A stretch of DNA of 34,972 nucleotides from Bacteroidetes bacterium GWA2_32_17 (GTDB lineage: Bacteria > Bacteroidota > Bacteroidia > Bacteroidales > GWA2-32-17): assembly GCA_001769035.1 (NCBI GenBank), contig MENF01000037.1, positions 1 to 34,972 on the forward strand, written 5' to 3'. Positions 1 to 7,398 of the stretch are shown here, in pieces (position 1 is the first letter of the stretch; each line of letters begins with the position of its first letter). The notes under the pieces are model-generated. The model did not search any database and was not told the DNA's origin. It saw nothing but the letters and a program-made list of their open reading frames with translations. Both the position numbers and the translations under genes were made by a program.

Positions 1-47
1 GGTGGTGAAAAAAGAAAAATAAAAAAAAATACACAATTAGAATTTAC

Positions 48-88
48 AATGACTTTAATTTCCAATGAGGGTTTTTAAGGTTCGACTA
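48..88 (+). repeat. Dispersed direct repeat, copy 1
   Basis: About 41 bases that recur at 21692-21732 in the same orientation. The last 25 bases (64-88, core AGGGTTTTTAAGGTTCGAC) are identical in the two copies and the first 16 differ at three positions. This copy ends one base before the stop codon of the minus-strand T9SS gene; the other lies upstream of the helicase gene. I see no reading frame in it. Function unknown. Confidence 0.85.
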
Positions 89-89
89 T

Positions 90-1709
90 TTAATTTATTA
101 TCACTTTTTTTGAGATAATACCTTTTGCACTTGAAATTTTTAAAATATACATTCCTTTCTGTAAATTACTGACGTCTAATTGCTTATATGTGTAATTTGA
201 ATTTAATGTAATTTCATTTTGAGAAATTACTTTACCAAACAAATCAACAAGTTGAATGGCTGCTTTATTATTAACATTATGAATAATAATATTAATAAAG
301 TTATTTGCAGGGTTTGGGAAAATAGTACAATCAATAATATTATTTTGCAAGTAACTGCTAACTAACACATCACTCATTTGAGCAAGAAAAATATCATCGT
401 TACCATATCCAGGTAAAGAATCATTTTCCCAAAAAAGCATATTGTTATAAGTTCCGGTAGCATATAATTTTTCTGAATTTGAAAATGCAACCGAAGAGCA
501 ATTATCAATATTAATACTACCAAAACTTTTAGCAAAAAAGAAATTTCCGGAACTGTCGAATTTTGCAATATACATATCGCTATTGCCAATAGAAACGATA
601 GAATCGTTATTAAAAAAAGCAGTATCTTTAAAGTTGCCACCTATAAAAAATTCATTATTTAAAGTGTTGCACATTGTTAAACAATCATCATCATTGTTGC
701 TACCTGCTTGTTTTACCCAAACAAAATTTCCGGTTGGGGTATATTTTGCAATAAAAATATCGGAATTGCCATTCGATACAAGATTTTGATTTTCGATAGT
801 AACCGAACCATAAAATAATCCCGACAAGTAAATATTATAATCGTTGTCGGTGCTGATAGAATTAAAGAAAGTACCTTGTGATTGTTTTACCCAAAGGAAA
901 TTGTCGTTATTGTCGTATTTTGCAAAATAATTAAATCCATTTGAATTATAAATTATAGTATCAATAAAGTCTGCATTATCAAATACTAATCCATTTATAT
1001 AATAGTTGCCGGCATTATCAATGTGAATAAAACCTGAGTGAACGCAATCCAATCCGGAAATTTTTCTCGCACCAATTAAATTTCCTAAATCGTCGTACTT
1101 TGCTATAAAAACAGAATGTATAAATGGTAAATTATGTAATATTGTGTTGTTGCCAATAGTTAAACTATCTTCAAACATTCCATCAACATATATTTCATCG
1201 TTTGAATTAATGGCTATGCTGTATGCAATTGCAAAAGAATTGCTGACTGCGGTTCTTACCCATAAAAACTGTCCATAAGTATCGTACTTTGCTAAAAAGG
1301 CAGTTTTTAAATTAATTGGACCTGCCACAACTGTGTCGCCAATTATAAGAGTATCTAAAAAATTACCAGCTATGTATATATTGTTTTTTGTGTCGGAAGC
1401 TATGCTTCTGCTAAATAAATCATTAGTTGAAGTAGCTTGTTGAACCCAAATTAATTCACCACTTTCGTTATATTTTGCGACAAATAAATCGAAATTATGA
1501 GAAGTTAAATTTGTTGTGTCAAATGTTGCCGATTGTTCAAATTCGCCGGTAATGCAAATGTTATTTTCTAAATCGGTAGTAACATAACGGCTTGCATCAA
1601 GCAATAATCCGCCTGCTTTATTTATCCAATTAAAGTTTCCAGTTTGAGAAAACAATAAATTAGTAGATAAAAAACAAAGCACAAATAATATGTTTGTGAA
1701 TTTATTCAA
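90..1709 (-). CDS. T9SS-sorted secreted protein with SBBP-like repeats
   Basis: Predicted secreted protein of 539 residues. An N-terminal signal peptide (about residues 1-21, hydrophobic, ending LLFSQ) is followed by about six repeats spaced 50-70 residues apart, each built round a phrase like F(I/V)AKYD..GN(F/L)(L/V)WV. These resemble SBBP repeats, which form beta-propeller-like folds. The last 75 residues hold a type IX sorting domain with FPNPANN and end in KKVIIN, so the protein should cross the outer membrane through the T9SS and be attached or released there. The reading frame opens with TTG, not ATG: no in-frame ATG lies upstream before a stop, and starting here keeps the signal peptide whole. 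It follows the cyclophilin gene on the same strand, separated by a palindrome at 1722-1753. Substrate or role cannot be told from sequence. Confidence 0.85.
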   Translation of the reverse strand: MNKFTNILFVLCFLSTNLLFSQTGNFNWINKAGGLLLDASRYVTTDLENNICITGEFEQSATFDTTNLTSHNFDLFVAKYNESGELIWVQQATSTNDLFSRSIASDTKNNIYIAGNFLDTLIIGDTVVAGPINLKTAFLAKYDTYGQFLWVRTAVSNSFAIAYSIAINSNDEIYVDGMFEDSLTIGNNTILHNLPFIHSVFIAKYDDLGNLIGARKISGLDCVHSGFIHIDNAGNYYINGLVFDNADFIDTIIYNSNGFNYFAKYDNNDNFLWVKQSQGTFFNSISTDNDYNIYLSGLFYGSVTIENQNLVSNGNSDIFIAKYTPTGNFVWVKQAGSNNDDDCLTMCNTLNNEFFIGGNFKDTAFFNNDSIVSIGNSDMYIAKFDSSGNFFFAKSFGSINIDNCSSVAFSNSEKLYATGTYNNMLFWENDSLPGYGNDDIFLAQMSDVLVSSYLQNNIIDCTIFPNPANNFINIIIHNVNNKAAIQLVDLFGKVISQNEITLNSNYTYKQLDVSNLQKGMYILKISSAKGIISKKVIIN

Positions 1710-1721
1710 TTTTAATATTTA

Positions 1722-1753
1722 AGTCTTAACAGGTTTTAAAAACCTGTTAGGTC
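1722..1753 (-). terminator. Palindromic 3' repeat, likely terminator of the cyclophilin gene
   Basis: Imperfect palindrome with arms around AACAGGTTTT and AAAACCTGTT, lying just after the cyclophilin stop. The same palindrome, with flanking GACCTAAC/GTCAGGTC, recurs at 31348-31380, again just after a minus-strand stop codon. It can fold into a hairpin and probably acts as a terminator, though it is also a dispersed repeat. Confidence 0.6.
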
Positions 1754-1763
1754 AATTATAAAA

Positions 1764-2201
1764 TTATTCTTCTATTATTACAATTTTTTCAATTTCATCA
1801 TCTTGTCTAATAGCATCAATAACTTCAAGTCCTTTGTAAACTTTACCAAAACATGTGTGATGCCCGTCTAAATGGGCAGTATTTTCTCTGCTATGACAAA
1901 CAAAAAATTGTGAGCCACCGGTGTCTTTACCGGCGTGAGCCATAGAAAGAACGCCGCGGTCGTGGTATTGATTGCCGCCATTAAGTTCGCATTTAATTTT
2001 ATAATCGGGTCCGCCTGTTCCATCGCCTTTTGGGCAACCGCCCTGAATTACAAAATTTGGAATAACTCTATGAAAAGTTAATCCGTTGTAAAATCCTTTG
2101 TTGGCTAAATCGCAAAAGTTTTTTACTGTATTTGGTGCGTCATTTTCGTAAAACTCAACGTACATAACACCTTTTTCGGTATGAATTTCTGCTTTTTTCA
2201 T
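1764..2201 (-). CDS. Peptidyl-prolyl cis-trans isomerase, cyclophilin type
   Basis: A 145-residue single-domain cyclophilin that catalyses cis-trans isomerisation of Xaa-Pro bonds during folding. The active-site phrase [13 protein letters not shown] (about residues 43-55, with the catalytic Arg) and GSQFFVCH (about 96-103) are present, as is the acidic Gly-rich [11 protein letters not shown] loop. There is no signal peptide or lipobox, so a cytoplasmic location is expected. The length matches the short bacterial PpiB-type enzymes. A TAnnTTTG promoter element (2227-2234) lies upstream. The gene is in ordinary context and nothing is unusual. Confidence 0.95.
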   Translation of the reverse strand: MKKAEIHTEKGVMYVEFYENDAPNTVKNFCDLANKGFYNGLTFHRVIPNFVIQGGCPKGDGTGGPDYKIKCELNGGNQYHDRGVLSMAHAGKDTGGSQFFVCHSRENTAHLDGHHTCFGKVYKGLEVIDAIRQDDEIEKIVIIEE

Positions 2202-2226
2202 TATGTTTATAATTAAAATTGTAAAG

Positions 2227-2234
2227 CAAAGTTA
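2227..2234 (-). promoter_or_regulatory. Bacteroidota -7 element upstream of cyclophilin gene
   Basis: On the minus strand the bases read TAACTTTG, matching the TAnnTTTG -7 consensus, about 25 bases before the ATG. No TTG is found at the usual -33 spacing, so support is partial. Confidence 0.45.
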
Positions 2235-2277
2235 CAAAAAATGCTAATATTATTTAGATTTATCTTATTAAACAATT

Positions 2278-3165
2278 TTAATCTTCAAGGTTTCCAAATT
2301 TACCAGTATAATAATCGTCAATAGCATTCTGAATTTCTTCGTCAGTATTCATTAAAAAAGGACCATGGGCTGCAATAGGTTCATCAATTGGTTCACCACT
2401 TAAAACTAAAAACGTGCAATTTGTTAATGCGTTAAATAAAATTTTCGTTCCTGAATTTTTAAATAGAATAAAATTGTTTTCAAGTACGTTTTGCTCATTA
2501 ATTATTGAGTTGCCTTCAATCATTAAAATACCAGTATTGTAATTTTCAGGCAATTCAATTTTTAAAGCTACAGATTTATTCAATTTAATATCGTAAACAT
2601 TTATTGGCGAAAAAGTATATGCAGGTCCTGCAATATCTTTGAATTTTCCAGCAATTACATTCAAAATACCATTGTTATCGGGCAAATTATATTTTCCAAA
2701 TGTGTTATATGTTATAGGTTGATATTTTGGCGTTGTCATTTTATATTTTGCAGGTAAGTTAACCCATAATTGCACCATTTGAAATACGCCACCTTTTTTG
2801 CTAAATTCTTTTTCGTGATATTCTTTATGTAAAATTCCTGAACCGGCTGTCATCCATTGCACATCTCCTTCGCCAATAACACCATGATTGCCTTTGCTGT
2901 CGTGGTGTTCAACTTTCCCTTTATAGGCAATTGTTACAGTTTCGAAACCTCTGTGTGGGTGAACTCCAACGCCTCTTGGTTTTTCGCTTGGAGCAAATTC
3001 AGTTTTTGCATTGTAATCAAGAAGAAAAAATGGCGACATTCTTTTTTCGGAATTTATTCCCTCTGGAAAAATTCCATTTACTTTAAATCCATTACCAACC
3101 CAATGGTATGGAGGTGGAGGAATTATTGACTCTATTATTTTCATTTTGCTTAAAGGATTATTCAT
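2278..3165 (-). CDS. Pirin family protein (cupin-fold)
   Basis: A 295-residue pirin with both cupin domains. The N-terminal domain has the iron-site residues of the family: His69 and His71 in GVHPHRGFET, and His113 and Glu115 in GSGILHKEYHE. The C-terminal domain carries GPFLMNTDEEIQ.A..DY..GKFG, typical of the family. Pirins are non-haem iron proteins; some bacterial members have quercetin dioxygenase activity and others act as regulatory partners, so the substrate is open. The first ATG (MNNPLSKMKI) is used; an alternative Met at residue 8 is equally possible. It is divergent from adenosylhomocysteinase across a 250-base region containing inverted repeats. Confidence 0.93.
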   Translation of the reverse strand: MNNPLSKMKIIESIIPPPPYHWVGNGFKVNGIFPEGINSEKRMSPFFLLDYNAKTEFAPSEKPRGVGVHPHRGFETVTIAYKGKVEHHDSKGNHGVIGEGDVQWMTAGSGILHKEYHEKEFSKKGGVFQMVQLWVNLPAKYKMTTPKYQPITYNTFGKYNLPDNNGILNVIAGKFKDIAGPAYTFSPINVYDIKLNKSVALKIELPENYNTGILMIEGNSIINEQNVLENNFILFKNSGTKILFNALTNCTFLVLSGEPIDEPIAAHGPFLMNTDEEIQNAIDDYYTGKFGNLED

Positions 3166-3244
3166 GATATTTTAATTTTTTATTAAATAAGTCCAATCTA
3201 AAAAGGTTTGAAAATCGGGAAAAGTTAAAAATCAGATTTGTCCC

Positions 3245-3313
3245 TTACCCTAAAGTGAGTCTGATTTTCAACATTTTCCCTTTAGGGCTTAGGGTAAAAA
3301 AATGTTGAAAATC
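3245..3313. repeat. Interleaved inverted repeats in a divergent intergenic region
   Basis: Between pirin (minus) and ahcY (plus). GATTTTCAACATTT at 3263-3276 is the exact reverse complement of 3300-3313. A second pair, TTACCCTAAAG at 3245-3255 and CTTTAGGGCTTAGGGTAA at 3280-3297, interleaves with it. The rest of 3166-3417 is AT-rich and holds only the ahcY -7 element. Confidence 0.75.
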
Positions 3314-3392
3314 TTTAACCAAATTCTTTTTAAACCAAACTCATAAATGTAAGTATATATTTGAAAATTACATTAAAAAATTATATTTTAAC

Positions 3393-3400
3393 TATCTTTG
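3393..3400 (+). promoter_or_regulatory. Bacteroidota -7 element of ahcY
   Basis: TATCTTTG matches the TAnnTTTG consensus and ends 17 bases before the ATG at 3418. Transcription starting just after it would exclude the upstream in-frame TTG at 3361, so it decides the start codon. A TTG at the ideal -33 spacing is not present. Confidence 0.65.
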
Positions 3401-3417
3401 CACAAAAATTTAAAAAC

Positions 3418-4836
3418 ATGAATGATACAATGACAGAAACTTTAAATTATAAAGTAAAAGATATGTCCTTAGCAGATTGGGGACGTAAAGAAATTAAACT
3501 TGCTGAAACCGAAATGCCGGGACTTATGTCGCTTCGCAAAAAACACCGACAAGCAAAACCATTAAAAGGTACACGAATTTCCGGCTCATTGCACATGACA
3601 ATTCAAACTGCTGTTCTTATCGAAACACTTGTTGAGCTTGGTGCAGATGTTCGTTGGGCAAGTTGTAATATCTTTTCAACACAAGACCATGCAGCCGCTG
3701 CAATAGCTACTACAGGAGTTCCGGTTTTTGCGTGGAAAGGCGAATCATTAGAAGAATATTGGTGGTGCACAATGCATGCATTATCTTTTAAAAATGGGCA
3801 AGGACCAACGTCAATAGTTGATGATGGTGGCGATGCTACTTTGTTGCTCCATTGGGGAATAAAAGCCGAGAAAAATCCTGAGTTTTTAAAATATCCATCT
3901 TTAACTCACGAAGAACAAATAATTAAAAACACGATTTCTGAAGCTTTAGCACAAAATAAAAATTATTTTAGCCAGTTAGCTAAAGATATGAAAGGTGTTT
4001 CAGAAGAAACTACTACTGGAGTTCATCGTTTATATCAGATGTTTGAAAAAGGCGAATTGCTTTTTCCAGCAATAAACGTAAACGATTCTGTAACAAAATC
4101 TAAATTTGATAATTTATACGGTTGTCGCGAATCATTAGCCGATGGAATTAAACGAGCTACCGACATAATGTTAGCTGGTAAAGTTGTTGTCGTTTGCGGT
4201 TATGGCGATGTTGGTAAAGGTTGTGCAAAATCAATGCGTAGTTACGGTGCAAGAGTTATTGTAACCGAAATTGACCCAATTTGTGCATTACAGGCATCAA
4301 TGGAAGGATTTGAAGTAACAACTTTAGAAGATGCTATTTCCGAAGGGAATATTTATGTTACAACAACAGGCAATTGCGACATTATTAAAGCAGAAGATAT
4401 GCAAAAAATGAAAAACGAAGCAATTGTTTGCAACATCGGACATTTTGATAATGAAATTCAAGTTACACAATTAGAGGCACTTCCCGGGATTAAAAAAAAT
4501 AACATTAAACCACAGGTTGACCAATATATTTTTGCCGACGGTCATTCCATTATTTTATTAGCCGAAGGACGTTTGGTTAATTTAGGTTGTGCAACAGGTC
4601 ATCCATCTTTTGTTATGAGTAATTCTTTCACAAACCAAACTTTAGCTCAAATTGATTTGTATAAAAATAAATATAAAATCGGAGTGTTTCGTTTACCAAA
4701 ATATTTAGACGAAGAAGTTGCACGTTTACATTTAGAACATATTGGAGTAAAATTAACAAAACTCACAAAAAAACAAGCCGATTATATTGGTGTTCCTGTT
4801 GAAGGTCCATATAAAGCCGACCATTATCGCTATTAA
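3418..4836 (+). CDS. ahcY: Adenosylhomocysteinase
   Basis: A 472-residue S-adenosylhomocysteine hydrolase, which reversibly splits SAH into adenosine and homocysteine, relieving product inhibition of methyltransferases. Visible features are the substrate domain with [13 protein letters not shown] and [16 protein letters not shown], the NAD-binding Rossmann motif [17 protein letters not shown], and the C-terminal NAD-contacting tail ending DHYRY. The length fits the long form with the roughly 40-residue insertion. The frame extends upstream to a TTG at 3361, but the ATG at 3418 is preferred because the promoter element at 3393-3400 lies inside that extension and family N-termini align with [22 protein letters not shown]. 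It is 18 bases upstream of the FabG-type gene and is probably co-transcribed with it. Confidence 0.97.
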   Translation: MNDTMTETLNYKVKDMSLADWGRKEIKLAETEMPGLMSLRKKHRQAKPLKGTRISGSLHMTIQTAVLIETLVELGADVRWASCNIFSTQDHAAAAIATTGVPVFAWKGESLEEYWWCTMHALSFKNGQGPTSIVDDGGDATLLLHWGIKAEKNPEFLKYPSLTHEEQIIKNTISEALAQNKNYFSQLAKDMKGVSEETTTGVHRLYQMFEKGELLFPAINVNDSVTKSKFDNLYGCRESLADGIKRATDIMLAGKVVVVCGYGDVGKGCAKSMRSYGARVIVTEIDPICALQASMEGFEVTTLEDAISEGNIYVTTTGNCDIIKAEDMQKMKNEAIVCNIGHFDNEIQVTQLEALPGIKKNNIKPQVDQYIFADGHSIILLAEGRLVNLGCATGHPSFVMSNSFTNQTLAQIDLYKNKYKIGVFRLPKYLDEEVARLHLEHIGVKLTKLTKKQADYIGVPVEGPYKADHYRY

Positions 4837-4854
4837 AAACATATTGCATAATAA

Positions 4855-5583
4855 ATGAAAATAGCATTAGTAACAGGTGGTTCAAGAGGAATTGGCAGAG
4901 CAATTTGCACAAAATTAGCTTTTATGAGGTTTCATGTTATAATAAATTACCATAACAACGAAAACGAAGCACTTGTTACACTCGAAAATGTTAATAAATC
5001 TGGCAGTTCTGGTGAGTTACTAAAGTTTGATGTTGGAAATTCTGTTGAAGTAGAAAATGCACTTGAAAATTGGCAAAAAACAAACCCTGATAAATACATT
5101 CAAGTATTAGTAAATAATGCAGGTATTAGAAAAGATGCACTAATTATTTGGATGGATAACAATTCTTGGAATGATGTTATAAATACTAATTTGAATGGAT
5201 TTTTTTATACAACTCGTTTTTTAATTAAAAATATGATTGTTAATAAATTCGGAAGAATTATAAATATTGTTTCACTTTCGGGATTAAAAGGATTGCCTGG
5301 TCAGGTAAATTATTCAGCTGCAAAAGGTGCAATAATTGCTGCAACAAAAGCGTTAGCTCAGGAAGTTGGAAAAAAGAAAATTACTGTTAATGCAATTGCA
5401 CCAGGTTTTATAAGTACCGACATGACAGCCGATTTAGACCAACAACAACTTAAGTCAATGATTCCGCTTAATCGTTTCGGAACTCCCGAAGAAGTTGCCG
5501 AATTAGCTGGGTTTTTAGCATCCGAAAACTCCTCTTATATCACTGGTGAAGTGATTTCGATAAATGGAGGATTATATACTTAA
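4855..5583 (+). CDS. 3-oxoacyl-ACP reductase, FabG family (aryl-polyene-like)
   Basis: A 242-residue classical short-chain dehydrogenase. The dinucleotide motif TGGSRGIG (residues 7-14), NNAG (87-90) and the catalytic Ser140-Tyr153-Lys157 set are intact. The expected reaction is NADPH-dependent reduction of 3-oxoacyl-ACP to 3-hydroxyacyl-ACP. From memory of family sequences, the phrases LLKFDV after the first helix, VNYSAAKGAI and the C-terminal end VISINGGL resemble the FabG2/ApeQ reductases of aryl polyene clusters more than housekeeping FabG; this needs a tree. It follows ahcY by 18 bases and precedes a FabB-type synthase after a 392-base repetitive spacer. No acyl carrier protein gene is visible nearby. 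Confidence 0.88.
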   Translation: MKIALVTGGSRGIGRAICTKLAFMRFHVIINYHNNENEALVTLENVNKSGSSGELLKFDVGNSVEVENALENWQKTNPDKYIQVLVNNAGIRKDALIIWMDNNSWNDVINTNLNGFFYTTRFLIKNMIVNKFGRIINIVSLSGLKGLPGQVNYSAAKGAIIAATKALAQEVGKKKITVNAIAPGFISTDMTADLDQQQLKSMIPLNRFGTPEEVAELAGFLASENSSYITGEVISINGGLYT

Positions 5584-5975
5584 CTGGCAATAATTAAATG
5601 AAAACATATAAGGGTCAAAGGGGAAACGATTAAAACTTGGTATTTGATTCTTGTAACTTGGTATTTGGTATTTGGTATTTGGTTCTTGGTATTTGTAACT
5701 TGGTATTTGGTATTTGATTTTTTTTTTGACGCTGATTGACGCGGAAAACGCTGATTGTTGTTTTTAACTTCGTTATTCAGTATTCGTTATTCAATATTCG
5801 ATATTAGTTGTTTTTTTTTGACGCTGATTTGTTAATAGTTGAAAGGTTTGAGGTTTCGGGTTTTTGGTATTTGGGACTTGGTATTTGGGACTTGGTATTT
5901 GGTATTTGGTTCTTGGGACTTGGTTTTTGGAGTTTTATTTTTAAAGCGATTTTTATTTTATATAAATAGTAAATT
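5584..5975. repeat. T/G-rich low-complexity intergenic repeats
   Basis: A 392-base gap without a gene. It is built of irregular runs of TTGGTATTTGG, TTGGGACTTGG and TTGGTTCTTGG on the plus strand, with two copies of TTTTTTTGACGCTGATT (5721-5737 and 5813-5829) and a stretch of CGTTATTCAGTATTCGTTATTC-like phrases between them. The plus strand is strongly T+G biased and C is scarce. No promoter or small gene was recognised. Confidence 0.85.
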
Positions 5976-7196
5976 ATGAGACGAGTTGTTATAACAGGGT
6001 TAGGAATTTATTCAACAATAGGCAAAAATCTTGATGAAGTTAAAGATTCTCTTTATCATGGTAGAAGTGGGATTATCCTTGACACAGAAAGAAAAAAATA
6101 CGGTTATCAGTCGGGATTAACTGGTTTTGTTGAACGCCCACAATTAAAAGGAATACTTGACCGCAGAGCAAGAGTTAGTATGCCCGAGCAAGCTGAATAT
6201 GCTTATATTTCTACACTCGAAGCATTAAAAAATGCTAAAATGAGTCAGGATTTTCTTGATAATAATGAAGTGGGCATATTGTTCGGAAATGATAGTTCTT
6301 CTATTCCTGTTATAAATGCAATTGATATAATACGTGAGAAACACGACACACTTTTAGTAGGTTCAGGTTCTGTGTTTCAATCAATGAACTCTTCTGTAAC
6401 GATGAACTTAGCTGTAATTTTTAAACTTAAAGGTGTAAATTTTACAATAAGTGGTGCTTGTGCAAGTGGTTCGCATGCAATAGGAATGGGATATTTTTTA
6501 ATAAAACACGGTTATCAGGATAGAGTAATTTGTGGTGGTGCACAGGAAGTTAATCTTTTTTGTGTAGGAAGTTTCGACGGTTTAGGTGCATTTTCTAAAC
6601 GCGAAAACGAACCGATAAAAGCTTCACGACCATTCGACAAAAATCGCGATGGGCTTGTTCCAAGTGGTGGTGCTGCAACTGTGATTATAGAAGATTATGA
6701 AAGTGCTGTAAAACGCGGTGCACCTATTTTAGCCGAAGTTATTGGATATGGATTTTCATCTGATGGAAAACATATATCAATCCCTGATGTAAATGGACCC
6801 GTTAGAGCCATTCAAAATTCTTTGAAAGACGCAAATATTTCGCCCGACAAAATAGATTATATTAATGCCCACGCAACATCAACACAAATTGGTGATATGA
6901 ACGAGGCAAAAGCAATTGATACAATTTTTGGAAAAACTAAACCTTATATTAGCTCAACAAAATCGATGACCGGGCACGAAATGTGGATGGCAGGAGCAAG
7001 CGAAATTGTTTATTCAATGATAATGCTTCAAAATAATTTTATTGCTCCAAATATAAATTTTGAAGAACCTGATGAAATAACTCAAAAATTAAATATCGTT
7101 AAACAAACTGTAAATAAAGAAATTAACATATTCCTTTCCAATTCATTCGGATTTGGAGGCACAAATTCGGCTCTAATTGTAAAGCGTTTCAAGTAA
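5976..7196 (+). CDS. Beta-ketoacyl-ACP synthase, FabB type
   Basis: A 406-residue condensing enzyme, the same length as E. coli FabB. The Cys-His-His triad is intact: Cys162 in SGACASGSH, His299 in NAHATST and His334 in TKSMTGHE, with the conserved Lys329. Glycine-rich NSFGFGGTN lies near the C-terminus. It condenses malonyl-ACP with an acyl primer by decarboxylation. After His334 the usual LGAAG is replaced by EMWMAG, which is atypical for housekeeping FabB/FabF and fits a specialised synthase. With the upstream FabG-like gene and the downstream ammonia-lyase it could belong to an aryl polyene/flexirubin pathway, but ordinary fatty acid elongation cannot be excluded. Confidence 0.9.
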   Translation: MRRVVITGLGIYSTIGKNLDEVKDSLYHGRSGIILDTERKKYGYQSGLTGFVERPQLKGILDRRARVSMPEQAEYAYISTLEALKNAKMSQDFLDNNEVGILFGNDSSSIPVINAIDIIREKHDTLLVGSGSVFQSMNSSVTMNLAVIFKLKGVNFTISGACASGSHAIGMGYFLIKHGYQDRVICGGAQEVNLFCVGSFDGLGAFSKRENEPIKASRPFDKNRDGLVPSGGAATVIIEDYESAVKRGAPILAEVIGYGFSSDGKHISIPDVNGPVRAIQNSLKDANISPDKIDYINAHATSTQIGDMNEAKAIDTIFGKTKPYISSTKSMTGHEMWMAGASEIVYSMIMLQNNFIAPNINFEEPDEITQKLNIVKQTVNKEINIFLSNSFGFGGTNSALIVKRFK

Positions 7197-7341
7197 TCAA
7201 ACATTTTTTTTGAAAAACATGTGTTAATTGCTAAATTAATGTACTGATTATTATTTAAAATAAATATAATTTAATTATTAATTCGCAAATTACCTGATTA
7301 TTAATTTGTTAATAGGCAACTATAAATTTCAATGATTTTTG

Positions 7342-7370
7342 TTGATTATTTCAATATATATATATCTTTG
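7342..7370 (+). promoter_or_regulatory. Bacteroidota promoter of the C10 peptidase gene
   Basis: TTG at 7342-7344, an 18-base spacer, then TATCTTTG at 7363-7370, matching TTG-N17/23-TAnnTTTG. It ends 28 bases before the ATG. Confidence 0.7.
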
Positions 7371-7398
7371 ATGTATAATAACCATTAAAAATTTTAAT

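Noticed and set aside
64-88. tRNA fragment, because of GGTTCGA
   Set aside because: Only the T-loop-like word is present; no acceptor stem, anticodon arm or CCA fits at either copy.
374-640. Small hydrophobic open frame inside the first T9SS gene
   Set aside because: It lies in another frame of a well-supported gene and its hydrophobic text follows from AT-rich codon shadows.
3314-3417. SAH riboswitch upstream of ahcY
   Set aside because: The leader after the -7 element is only about 15 bases, too short, and no SAH aptamer core was recognised.
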